From NCBI GenBank assembly GCA_031550755.1, contig JAVBOJ010000123.1:1-25699 (forward strand): a stretch of 25,699 nt of DNA, in the 5' to 3' direction. The first letter of the stretch is position 1. Each line of letters opens with the position of its first letter. Source of the stretch: JAVBOJ01 sp031550755. GTDB taxonomy: Bacteria > Bacillota > Clostridia > Oscillospirales > UBA929. Below the pieces are notes generated by a model. That model was not told the origin of the DNA, searched no databases, and was given only the letters and a program-made list of their open reading frames with translations. Below are positions 7,729-16,700 of the stretch, piece by piece. A program made the translations under genes and the position numbers.

Positions 7729-9714
7729 ATGCGCCAATTTTTCTTCGACGACCCCTTTGCGGTTGCCGACTATGTCAAAGCGCACTGCCCGCAGGACATC
7801 CAAAGCATCCTCCAGGTGGCCGACGAGGTGGCCGAGCGTCGGTTTTTGTTCAACCTGCGCTGGGATATGGAGCGCACCTACAAGCCGGTCGTGTTTGAGA
7901 ATGAAATCGACTGGCTCTATCAGCCGGGCGACGACCCGGAGTGGATCTACGCCTTCAACCGGATGCGTTTTTGGATTTGTCTGGGACAGGCCTACGCCCT
8001 GACCCGCGATGAAAAATACGCCGAGGCGTTTGCGGCGCAGGCCACCCATTGGATCCAAACCGTGCGCCGCGACGACCCCAAAAACGCCAAGGCGTGGCGC
8101 AGCATCGAGGCCGGCCTGCGGCTGGAATACTGGCTCAAAGCCATGCAGTACTTCAAAGACAGCCCCGCCGTCACCGAGGACGTGCGCGCGCTGTTTGAGG
8201 GCAGTGTTATCGAGCACGCCGAGTTCCTCATGAGTGTGTGGGACAGCTATCACATCATGAGCAACTGGGGTGTGCTGGAAAATCACGGCTTGTTTTTGGC
8301 CGGGGTCATGCTGCCGCCGACCGAGCGCACCGCGCAGTATACCGCCGAGGCGCTCTCCCGGCTGGAAAAGGAACTGCGGATGCAGGTCTACCGCGACGGC
8401 ACCCAGTGGGAGCAAAGCCCCATGTATCACAACGAGGTGCTGCACTGCTACCTCGACGTGGTGCTGCTGGCGCAAAGAAATGGCATCGAGCTACCGGCGC
8501 ATATTCCGCAAAAGGTGCGGGATATGTGTTTCTTCGACCTCTACGCCGCCAAGCCGGATCACAATGAGATTTCCATGGGCGACAGCGACGAGATCGACCA
8601 GCGCGATCTGATCTCCAAGGGCGCGTACCTGTTCGGCGACAACGCGCTCAAGGCGCGCGGCTACGAGACGCCCGATTTTGACACGGCGTGGGACATCGGC
8701 GAGCGCGGGATCAAAGACTACGCCGCCCTGCGCGCTGAAATGCCCGCGAGCCCCGACCGGCATTTTGCCGACAGCGGCAACGCCTATCTTCGTTCCGGCT
8801 GGAGCGAGGACGCCACCTTCCTGCATTTCCATTGCGGCACATTGGGTGCCGGGCACGGCCACGCCGACAAGCTGCACCTCGACCTGTTTTCGCGCGGGGA
8901 AGACCTTTTGGTGGACGCCGGGCGGTTTTCCTATGTCTTCGGCCCCGAGCGCGTCGCCTTCAAGGAGCTGTGTGCCCACAACGTACCGGTCGTGGACGGG
9001 CGGGATTTTTACGTCTGCAAGGACGCGTGGGAGTGCTTTGACCTCACCCGCGGAATCAATCAGCGGTTTTACGCCGACAGCCGTTACGGCTATGCCGAGG
9101 GCGGGCATCTGGCCTATGTGGAGCCGCTGGGCGTTTTTACTAACCGCCGTGTGATATTCCTCAAGCCGGATATCGTGGTGGTATGCGACGAGTTTTTTGC
9201 CAAGGGCAGCCATACCTACAACCAGCTGTTCCACCTCAACAACGCCGGGACGCTGTCCGGCGAGGGCGGCCGGTATGTCTATGAGAGCGCGAAGCTGCGC
9301 GCCGAGATGGCCTTTATGGGGAGCGGACTGTCCTCCCGCGTGCTGGACACCCGACTGTCCCGCCACTACAACCACTGCGAGCCCAACAAAACCATCGAGA
9401 CCGCGCTGGCCGGAGAGGGCTTTGTCAGTGCCTTTTCGGTGTTCGGGCTGTCGTCGCCGGGGGACAATAAGGCGCTCACGGTGGAAAAACTGACGGTGTC
9501 CTCCAACTTCAAGGGCATTGTCTTTACCGACGCACAGGTGGAGGCGCTGAACGTCTCCTTCGGCGAGGCGCGGTACACCGTCGCCGTCGCCCACCGGGAA
9601 TTCGCAACCCCGACCGACACCTTTCTGGCCGATGGCTGTATCGGCTTCGGCAGCGCCGTGGTGTTTGACCGCGCGGCCGGGGAGCATGAAATCGGGACGG
9701 TACTCATTTATTGA
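7729..9714 (+). CDS. Heparinase II/III-family polysaccharide lyase, cytoplasmic
   Basis: This 661-residue protein has the two-part structure of heparinase II/III lyases: an N-terminal alpha/alpha toroid (about residues 1-330) and a C-terminal beta-sandwich domain (PF07940 type, about 355-600). Likely active-site residues by family analogy are N179 in SNWGVLENHG, Y233 in QSPMYHNEVL and H376/H378 in GAGHGHADKLHLDLF. Family members cut uronic-acid-containing chains (heparan sulfate, alginate and others) by beta-elimination, leaving an unsaturated sugar for a GH88 enzyme. There is no signal peptide; the start MRQFFFDDPF is soluble, so it should act on imported oligosaccharides. The ATG has an AGAGG site 8-10 nt upstream. 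PL12, PL15, PL17 and PL21 share this fold, so the exact family and substrate remain open. Confidence 0.9.
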   Translation: MRQFFFDDPFAVADYVKAHCPQDIQSILQVADEVAERRFLFNLRWDMERTYKPVVFENEIDWLYQPGDDPEWIYAFNRMRFWICLGQAYALTRDEKYAEAFAAQATHWIQTVRRDDPKNAKAWRSIEAGLRLEYWLKAMQYFKDSPAVTEDVRALFEGSVIEHAEFLMSVWDSYHIMSNWGVLENHGLFLAGVMLPPTERTAQYTAEALSRLEKELRMQVYRDGTQWEQSPMYHNEVLHCYLDVVLLAQRNGIELPAHIPQKVRDMCFFDLYAAKPDHNEISMGDSDEIDQRDLISKGAYLFGDNALKARGYETPDFDTAWDIGERGIKDYAALRAEMPASPDRHFADSGNAYLRSGWSEDATFLHFHCGTLGAGHGHADKLHLDLFSRGEDLLVDAGRFSYVFGPERVAFKELCAHNVPVVDGRDFYVCKDAWECFDLTRGINQRFYADSRYGYAEGGHLAYVEPLGVFTNRRVIFLKPDIVVVCDEFFAKGSHTYNQLFHLNNAGTLSGEGGRYVYESAKLRAEMAFMGSGLSSRVLDTRLSRHYNHCEPNKTIETALAGEGFVSAFSVFGLSSPGDNKALTVEKLTVSSNFKGIVFTDAQVEALNVSFGEARYTVAVAHREFATPTDTFLADGCIGFGSAVVFDRAAGEHEIGTVLIY

Positions 9715-9731
9715 CACAGGAAGAGGGCATC

Positions 9732-10958
9732 ATGCAAAAAAGTTGGATACGCCGCGTTGTCATTTTTCTGGCCGGACAGACCGTCACGCTGTTTGGCTCT
9801 TCTATTGTGCAGTTTGCCATCAGCTGGCACATCACCTTGACCCAGAAAAGCGGCCTGATGATTACCATCGTCACGCTCTGCGGCTTTCTGCCGCAGGTGC
9901 TGGTCTCGCTGTTCGCCGGCGTCTGGGCCGACCGATACAACCGGAAAATGCTGATTGTTCTGGCCGACAGCGTCATCGCCGTCTGTACCGCCGCGCTGGC
10001 CGTTCTGTTTGCCCTGGGGCATACGGACATCTGGCTGTTGTTTGTCATTTCCGGCATCCGGTCGCTGGGCGCGGGCGTGCAAACCCCGGCGGTGAGCGCG
10101 TTTTTACCCGAGCTTGTGCCGCAGGAAAAGCTCATGCGGGTCAACGGCCTCAACGCCGGCCTGATGAGCGTCATGATGCTGCTCTCGCCCGCCGTCGCGG
10201 GCGGACTATACGCTGCGTGGGGTCTCGGTCCGGTGTTTTGGGTGGATGTGGCCACGGCCGCCGTGGGTATTTCGCTGCTGCTGACCCTAAAAATGGCGGC
10301 GCGGGAAAAACCGGCGAGCGAGCCGGCGCATTTTTTCGGCGAGCTGACGCGCGGCTTGCGGTACGTCGTTTCCACCAAGTGGCTGCGCCAGTTTTTGGGA
10401 TTTTATCTCTTTTTCGCCCTGCTGATCGGCCCGGTGGTCTTCCTCACGCCGCTCATGGTGGCGCGCAGCTTCGGCGAGGAGCCGTGGCGGCTGATGGCGC
10501 ATGAGATGGTGTTCTCGGGTGGCAGCATTGTCGGCGGGGTGCTGGTGGGGATGCTGGGCAGCCGAATGCGCAACAAAACCGATATGGTCATATTTGCGTT
10601 TGTATTTTTCGGGCTGACCACCTTGATTATGGGGCTTTCCCCCAACTTCTGGTTTTATCTCGGCGTTATGCTGCCGATGGGCGTTTCTATGCCGTTTGTC
10701 AACACGGGCGCGATGACCGTCCTGCAAACCGGCGTCCAGCCTGATCTCATGGGCCGGGTGTTCGGGCTGGTGTCCATCATCGGCTCGGGCGCGATGCCGC
10801 TGTCGATGGTGCTGTTCGGCCCGCTGGCCGACGTCATGTCGGTGGAGGCACAGCTTGTCATCACCGGCGCGCTGATGATGGTGGTGGCGCTGCTTGTGCT
10901 GCGGTTCAAGGAGATGCGGCGGGCGGGGGAGACCCCGGCGGCGCAGGAGAGTGCGTAA
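9732..10958 (+). CDS. MFS transporter (MFS_3/EntS-like)
   Basis: This 408-residue protein has about 12 hydrophobic segments. A motif-A-like loop, GVWADRYNRKM, follows the second segment, and a long central loop (about residues 185-215) separates the halves. It resembles the MFS_3/EntS group, which is often annotated as efflux. The ATG at 9732 is chosen, 17 bp after the lyase stop; an in-frame TTG at 9711 overlaps that stop codon. Purines AGGAAGAGGG precede the chosen start. As the last gene of the catabolic cluster it may export a metabolite or antimicrobial, or move a sugar; the sequence does not decide. Two hairpins follow it. Confidence 0.85.
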   Translation: MQKSWIRRVVIFLAGQTVTLFGSSIVQFAISWHITLTQKSGLMITIVTLCGFLPQVLVSLFAGVWADRYNRKMLIVLADSVIAVCTAALAVLFALGHTDIWLLFVISGIRSLGAGVQTPAVSAFLPELVPQEKLMRVNGLNAGLMSVMMLLSPAVAGGLYAAWGLGPVFWVDVATAAVGISLLLTLKMAAREKPASEPAHFFGELTRGLRYVVSTKWLRQFLGFYLFFALLIGPVVFLTPLMVARSFGEEPWRLMAHEMVFSGGSIVGGVLVGMLGSRMRNKTDMVIFAFVFFGLTTLIMGLSPNFWFYLGVMLPMGVSMPFVNTGAMTVLQTGVQPDLMGRVFGLVSIIGSGAMPLSMVLFGPLADVMSVEAQLVITGALMMVVALLVLRFKEMRRAGETPAAQESA

Positions 10959-10965
10959 GAAACAT

Positions 10966-11014
10966 GTTTTGAAACAAAACCAACGGGACGTCTCACGCAG
11001 TGAGACGTCCCGTT
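10966..11014 (+). terminator. Strong hairpin pair closing the catabolic operon
   Basis: A small GTTTTG/CAAAAC stem (10966-10980) is followed by a perfect 15-bp stem (10982-10996 with 11000-11014) around a GCA loop. The downstream plus strand reads AAAATAATC and lacks a U-tract, so intrinsic termination on this strand may be inefficient. The T-rich flank lies on the opposite strand. It still marks the end of the operon. Confidence 0.6.
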
Positions 11015-11035
11015 AAAATAATCTAAAAATAATCA

Positions 11036-11064
11036 TTGACAATCACGCGACCGTTTGATATAAT
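11036..11064 (+). promoter_or_regulatory. Consensus sigma-A promoter for the flotillin operon
   Basis: TTGACA (11036-11041), a 17-bp spacer, and TATAAT (11059-11064): both hexamers and the spacing match the consensus exactly. The leader is about 18 nt and contains AAAGGAGGG. Confidence 0.9.
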
Positions 11065-11087
11065 CGAATCATGAAAGGAGGGACTGT

Positions 11088-11636
11088 GTGAATGTAACCA
11101 GATTGCCGGGCACCACCATCGACCTGCCGTCCTCGGAATATTCGGTGAGGGGGCTTTTGTCTTCCCTCTTTTTGGCAGAGGGTTTGGTGCTGTCTCAGGT
11201 GTCCTCGCTGACCGGCCTGCCGCCGCACATACTGCAAAATTGGGTCAAACGTGAATTTTTACCCCCTCCGGTGCATAAAAAGTATTCCAAACGCCAATTT
11301 TGCCGCATCGCCATCATCAACTTTTTGAAGGACAGCCTGCAGATCGACAGCATTGTCAAGTTGATCGGAGCGGTCAACGGTAAGCTCGCCGACAGCGCCG
11401 ACGACCTCATTGACGACAGCGAGCTGTACTGTTATTTCGTCGAAACACTCACGCGCGCCGACGCCGATCTGGCCAATCTCCCCGCCGCCATTCAGGCGGT
11501 ACTGGGCGGATATGCCGAGCCCTATCCCGGCGCCCGCAAAAAAGTCGCGGCTGTTTTGCGCATTATGGGCATTTTGTATATCAGCTCACAAATTCGGCTG
11601 GAGGCCGAAATTCTGTTGAAGGAACTCAATTTATAA
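11088..11636 (+). CDS. DUF1836 family protein (MerR-like HTH regulator)
   Basis: This 182-residue protein matches DUF1836 (PF08876). Residues about 40-90 hold a MerR-like helix-turn-helix: LSQVSSLTGLPPHILQNWVK, followed by a basic segment with KKYSKRQFCRIAIINFLK and the typical LQIDSIVKLI. It therefore probably binds DNA, perhaps controlling its own operon. The GTG start at 11088 has GGAGGG 5 nt upstream. The gene stands first in an operon with an NfeD-like gene 17 bp downstream and a flotillin gene after that. No function has been assigned to the family that I can state; linkage to membrane-stress genes is an observation of context only. Confidence 0.85.
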   Translation: MNVTRLPGTTIDLPSSEYSVRGLLSSLFLAEGLVLSQVSSLTGLPPHILQNWVKREFLPPPVHKKYSKRQFCRIAIINFLKDSLQIDSIVKLIGAVNGKLADSADDLIDDSELYCYFVETLTRADADLANLPAAIQAVLGGYAEPYPGARKKVAAVLRIMGILYISSQIRLEAEILLKELNL

Positions 11637-11653
11637 GGAAAGGACGGGAGAAT

Positions 11654-12274
11654 ATGGCCATATGGTGGGAAGCCTTGACAGGGCTGCAACAATTTTTCGC
11701 GGTGCTCGCGATTCCCGCGACGTTGATCCTTTTGCTGCAAACGGCCCTTCTGCTGTTCGGAATGGGCGGAGGACACGGCGACGCCGGCGGACAGGACGCC
11801 GACGCGGACGCCGATGCCGACGGGCACGACCACGACCCCGATCATGGGGACGGACATGAACCGGGATTGCGCATTTTTACCGTCCGCGCCTTTGTGGCGT
11901 TTTTCTCGGTCTTCGGCTGGGTGGGCATCGTGCTCACCGACGGGGGACTGACCAACGCGCTGTCGGTGGCGTTCGCCTTTTTGGCGGGACTCGCCGCCAT
12001 GGTGGGCATGGCGTGGTTTTTCAAGGCCGCCATGCGTTTGCAGGACTCGGGCAACATCGACCTTAAAAACGCCCTTGGCAAAACCGGCACCGTCTACATC
12101 CCCATTCCGCCCAACCGCGTCGGCCGGGGGAAGGTGACGCTGGTCGTACAGGGGCGCTTTACCGAGATGGACGCCGTCACCGATTGCGATACGGCACTGC
12201 CGACCGGCTCCGAGGTGGTGGGTGTGTCCCTGTCCAACCAAAATGTACTCTGTGTGGTTCCCAAAACCAAATAA
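11654..12274 (+). CDS. NfeD/YuaF-like membrane protein with His/Asp-rich loop
   Basis: This 206-residue protein has a first membrane segment at about residues 13-36, a 34-residue His/Asp/Gly-rich loop (about 37-70, 11762-11863), two further membrane segments (about 76-95 and 100-122), and a soluble C-terminal OB-fold-like domain containing LGKTGTVYIPIPPNRVGRGKV. This organisation and its place directly before a flotillin gene match B. subtilis YuaF, the short NfeD-type partner of YuaG, which acts in membrane microdomains and membrane stress. The loop carries five histidines (41, 58, 60, 64, 68) among many aspartates and could bind divalent metal; that is inference. A GGGAG site precedes the ATG. 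The next gene starts 19 bp downstream. Confidence 0.85.
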   Translation: MAIWWEALTGLQQFFAVLAIPATLILLLQTALLLFGMGGGHGDAGGQDADADADADGHDHDPDHGDGHEPGLRIFTVRAFVAFFSVFGWVGIVLTDGGLTNALSVAFAFLAGLAAMVGMAWFFKAAMRLQDSGNIDLKNALGKTGTVYIPIPPNRVGRGKVTLVVQGRFTEMDAVTDCDTALPTGSEVVGVSLSNQNVLCVVPKTK

Positions 12275-12293
12275 AAGATAGGAGGAAATTTAT

Positions 12294-13706
12294 ATGCCGG
12301 GTCCCGCCCTGATTCTGATTTCCGTTTTGGCGATTCTGGTGTTTTCCATGTTCCTCGTCGTGCTGTCCCGGTACCGCAAATGCCCGTCAGACAAAATCAT
12401 GGTCATCTACGGCAAGGTGGGCAGCAATGCCGACGGCAGCAACCGTTCGGCCAAATGTATCCACGGCGGCGCGTCGTTTGTTTGGCCGGTCATCCAGAGC
12501 TTCGAGTTTCTGGATCTGACCCCGATCTCCCTCAGCGTGGATCTGACCAGCGCCCTGTCGCGCCAGAACATCCGCATCGACGTGCCCTCGCGCTTTACCG
12601 TCGGCATCTCGACCGAGGACGGCGTCATGCAAAACGCCGCCGAGCGCCTGCTGGGGCTGAAGCTGAATGAAATTCAGGAGCTGGCGCGCGATATCATCTT
12701 CGGTCAGCTCCGTCTGATCATCGCCACCATGGACATCGAGGAGATCAACACCGACCGCGACAAATTCCTGGAGGCGGTCTCCGGCAACGTCGAGACCGAG
12801 CTCAAGAAAATCGGACTGCGGCTCATCAACGTCAACGTCACCGACATCAATGACGAGTCGGGCTACATCGTGGCGCTGGGCCGCGAAGCCGCCGCCAAGG
12901 CCATCAACGACGCCCGCCGCACCGTCGCCGAAAAAGAGCGCGACGGTGCCATCGGCGAGGCCAACGCCAAGCGTGACCAGCGTATTCAGGTGGCCGAGGC
13001 CGATTCTCTGGCCATCACCGGCGAAAATACCGCCCAGATTCAGATTGCCCAGTCCAACGCCGCCCGACGCGAAAAAGAAGCCGAGGCGCTGCGTATCGCC
13101 ACGGCGGCCGAAAAGGTGCAGCTGGCCAAGTCGCTCGAAGAGTCCTACGCCGCCGAAAAAGAGGCCGAGGAGGCCCGCGCCCTGCGCGAAAAAGCCACGC
13201 AGGAGGCCGACATACTGGTCAGAGCCGAGATTCAGAAAAAGCAGATTGAAATCGCGGCTGAGGCCGAGGCTGAAAAAATCCGCCGCCACGCCCGCGGTGA
13301 GGCCGACGCGATCTTCCTGCAAATGGAAGCGCAGGCGCGCGGTATGCAGGAGATCCTGACCAAACAGGCACAAGGCTTTGCGCAGGTTGTCAAGGCCGCC
13401 GGCGGCAATTCGACCGACGCGCTGCGCCTGATGCTGGCCGACAAGATGGAAGACCTCATGAAAATTCAGGTGGACGCCATCAAGAACATCAAGATCGACA
13501 AGGTGACCGTCTGGGACGGCGCTTCTGGAGGCGAGAAAAACGCCACCGCCGGGTTCCTGTCGGGGCTGGCCAAGTCTATCCCGCCGATCAACGAGCTGTT
13601 CGACATGGCCGGAATGCAGCTCCCGAGCTTTCTGGGCAAGGAAAAAGGCGCGCAGGACATGGTGCCGGACATAGTGACCGAAACGATCGTGACCGAGGGG
13701 AAGTAA
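12294..13706 (+). CDS. floT: Flotillin family protein (YuaG/FloT type)
   Basis: This 470-residue flotillin starts with a membrane-inserting segment (about residues 5-25), followed by an SPFH/PHB domain (about 30-200) and a long Glu/Ala-rich coiled coil (about 205-350) with repeated AEAEA stretches such as EIAAEAEAEKIRRHARGEAD. The C-terminal region contains VTVWDGASGG, a segment often conserved in flotillins. Flotillins scaffold functional membrane microdomains and affect fluidity, signalling and secretion. AGGAGG lies 8 nt before the ATG. The gene is the last of the DUF1836/NfeD operon and ends at a strong terminator. The symbol rests on the YuaF-like neighbour; floA would be the alternative. 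Confidence 0.93.
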   Translation: MPGPALILISVLAILVFSMFLVVLSRYRKCPSDKIMVIYGKVGSNADGSNRSAKCIHGGASFVWPVIQSFEFLDLTPISLSVDLTSALSRQNIRIDVPSRFTVGISTEDGVMQNAAERLLGLKLNEIQELARDIIFGQLRLIIATMDIEEINTDRDKFLEAVSGNVETELKKIGLRLINVNVTDINDESGYIVALGREAAAKAINDARRTVAEKERDGAIGEANAKRDQRIQVAEADSLAITGENTAQIQIAQSNAARREKEAEALRIATAAEKVQLAKSLEESYAAEKEAEEARALREKATQEADILVRAEIQKKQIEIAAEAEAEKIRRHARGEADAIFLQMEAQARGMQEILTKQAQGFAQVVKAAGGNSTDALRLMLADKMEDLMKIQVDAIKNIKIDKVTVWDGASGGEKNATAGFLSGLAKSIPPINELFDMAGMQLPSFLGKEKGAQDMVPDIVTETIVTEGK

Positions 13707-13718
13707 ACACATAAAAGC

Positions 13719-13757
13719 GCGTGGGGCCGTCTCAGACGAGACGGCCCCACGCTTTTT
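13719..13757 (+). terminator. Bidirectional rho-independent terminator
   Basis: A perfect 15-bp stem (13719-13733 with 13738-13752) with loop AGAC is followed by TTTTT on the plus strand and preceded by AAAA, which gives a T-tract on the minus strand. It ends both the flotillin operon and the converging giant enzyme gene, whose stop codon lies only 5 bp away. Confidence 0.93.
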
Positions 13758-13761
13758 ACAA

Positions 13762-16700
13762 TCAGTTGGTGACGCTGATGGTGATGGTGGTCGTGAAGTT
13801 GCTGCCGTCTGTGGTCTTGACGGCCAGCATGGCGGTGCCCGCCTTGAGGCCGGTGATGGTCACGCTGAAGTCGTCATTGACCTTGATGGAAATATTGGTC
13901 GGGGTCAGGTTGACCCAGCTCAGCGGCAGCTCGCCGTCGTAAATGGTTTTCAGTGTCAGGGTCTTGCCCTTCTTGACGCTGCGCAGGCCGCCTCCGTCGA
14001 TCTTCATGATGGTGGCCTTTTTGATGAGCCCGTCAATGGCGGCGCGCAACGCAGCGGCGGCGTCGTTGACGGCCAGCTGGCCGACCTCCTGCGCGTCGGG
14101 CAGCAGCGCCACGGCGGCGTTATAGGCGGCGGTCAGCGCGGCGAAGGTCTCGGCGGTGAAGCTGCCGGTCGTCAGCGGCGCGGCTTCCGCGATCAGGGCT
14201 TCCAGCGCGGCGGTGTCCACCTGATAGACAATCGGTGCGACATTGGGCTTGTGTAGACCCATGGCCAGTACATCCCCGGCGACGTCCTCACCCAAGTAGA
14301 AGCTCAGGTGCGGCGGCTGGTTGTAGGCGGCGTTTTGGCCGGTGGTCTGCATACGGTACGCGCCGTCGTGCATGAAGGAATAGATCATATAATCGGTCGG
14401 GGTGGTGGTCGAATAAATGCGCATAGTGTTGTAGCTCACCGGAATGACGATCTCCTCGCGCCAGTCGCCCAGCACGTCGGCCTGAATGCCCGGGACGCTC
14501 TTGCCGTGGGAGGTGACGCCGGACATGGTCAGGATGGTGGCGTTGGAGAGGCGTTTGGTTTCGGCGTTGTAGGTGGTTTTGGTCACGGTGCCGCCGTTGA
14601 GCAGCTCGTGCAGCAGGTCGCCGTCCCAACGAATGGCGAAGTTGTTGCCGGGATTTAGGTTGTTTGTGACAATCTCGCCCTGGGGATTGTACACATTGTT
14701 GCCCGAGGACCAGATCTCGAAGCCGGGCAGCGGGGTGAGGTTGGCGGCAAGACCGCGGCCCACGTCGCCGGTGCTGGGGCTGTAGCCGACCAGCAGCTCA
14801 CCGGTGCCGGCGTCGCGCAGGGAGGTGTTGCAGGTGCGGTCTTCCCACTCCTCGTGCGGCATCATGATCTGAATGCCGTCCACACCGGGGATGAACGCGC
14901 CGGCGTGCAGCGCGTCGCCGTGGGACAGGTTGGGACGTCCGTATAGGCCGTCGCAGGTGTTGAACACGGTGCCGTCGTCATCGAAGATGACCGCGCCGTA
15001 AATGATCTCGTCGTAGCCGTCGTTGTCCACATCGGCCACCGAGGTCGAGTGCGCGCCGCGGCACTGGACATAGACATTTTCCTCGCCGGCGGCTTCCGAG
15101 TCAAACGCCCAGGCGAGCTTGATCTTGCCGTCCTTCAGCGTGAAGGCCGACAGGGTGGTGCGCTCGTAATAGCCGCGGCACATGACGGCGGCGTAGCAGG
15201 GGTCGCCGTCGGAATCGGTGACATACGCGCCGGTGGCCAGATAGCGGTCGGAGCGGTTGTAGTCCAGATCGCCCCACAGGCCGGGATCCTCGGTGGGGAA
15301 TAGCCAGGGCACGGTGTCGATGGCGGCGCCGGTGATGCCGTCAAACATGGTGAAGAATTCCGGCGCGTCCACGCTGATATGCCCCACGCGGTTGCGGGAA
15401 TTGTTGCGCTCGGAAGCGGTATTGAGGGCGTACGAGGTGGCGGGGGTGTTTTTGCTCTCGTCGCCGATGACGCTGAGCTTGTTGGTATAATCGATGGCGT
15501 AGCCGCCGGGCGCGGTGTCGCTCTTCTTGACGCCGTAGGCCGTGGTGCCGTCGGCGGTCTTGAGGGCGACCTCGGCGCGGCCGTCGCCGTCGAAGTCATA
15601 GACGACCATGGCGTTGTAATGGTCGCCGGAGGTGGCGTTGAGGCCGATGTCGATGCGCCACAGCAGACGGCCTTCGAGCGTATAGGCGTCAAAGATGGTT
15701 TGGTTGGTCAGCGAGCCGTTGACACCCGAATCAATCCAGGTGGACGGATGCCACTTGACGATGATCTCATAGCGGCCGTCGCCGTCGAGGTCGGCCACGC
15801 TCAGATCGTCCGGATAGCTGTATGTGCCGCCGCGCAGGCCGGCCGGCGGGCGTTGGAGGCCGAAGGAGAGGTAGTTCTCACTTTGCGCCGTAGCCGGACG
15901 GGAACGGGTGGTGTTCTCTCCCTGAATGGTCTCCACGACGTACACATCGCCCGGGACGCCGCCGGCGTCAAGGTAGTTTGTCACCGTGGTGATGGGAGCG
16001 GCGTTGAGCTTCACATCGTTTTTGTACAGGTTGAAGGCGATGTCGGTAGCGTATTCGGTGGCCAGCAGACGCCAGCTCACGAAGATGCCGTTGGTCGCCT
16101 TGAGCGCCACGACGCCGCGGTCAAGATTTTCCACCGGGCGGACAATGCTGTCGCGATGCTCCGGGGTCAGGCGGTTGTAAACCCAGACGTGCGTCTGTTT
16201 GTTCCACGGGTTGACCACGTCGGGCACCAGCGATGCGGTGAAGAGATACATTCCCTCTTTGCTTGTGTCCCAGGCGGGCTCGCTTGTCCAGGAAGCCGGG
16301 TCAACCTGGGCGTAGCTTTCTCCGTCGAAGGGGGTCCGTGTCAAGATCGACGAGGGCAGACCGATGTCGGCGATGGTCGGGGCGGAGCCCACATAGACGG
16401 TCTTGAAGCTGTAGTCGTCCGGCATGAAATAGGCGAGCGGATACGGCGACACAGCCGAAATGCTGATGTTGTCGAGATAGGTCTCGTTCCATTTGAGGCG
16501 GTCGCCGCCCGGGCGGGTATCCTGCAGCACCAGCTTGTCGATGCGGGCGTTGTGCGGATAGCCCTCCAGCGATAGGCCGGCCAGGGTTACGGTGTTTTCC
16601 GGATTGGCGCGGTCGGTGACCGTGAGGTCAATGGTGTTGGCCGCGAAATCCACCAAAACGGTGATGGAATACCACGCGTTTTTCTCCATGAAGGTGTCGG

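Noticed and set aside
12387..13712. 441-codon minus-strand open frame opposite the flotillin gene
   Set aside because: Antisense to a well-recognised flotillin; composition is Gly/Leu/Asp-biased, without a start site.
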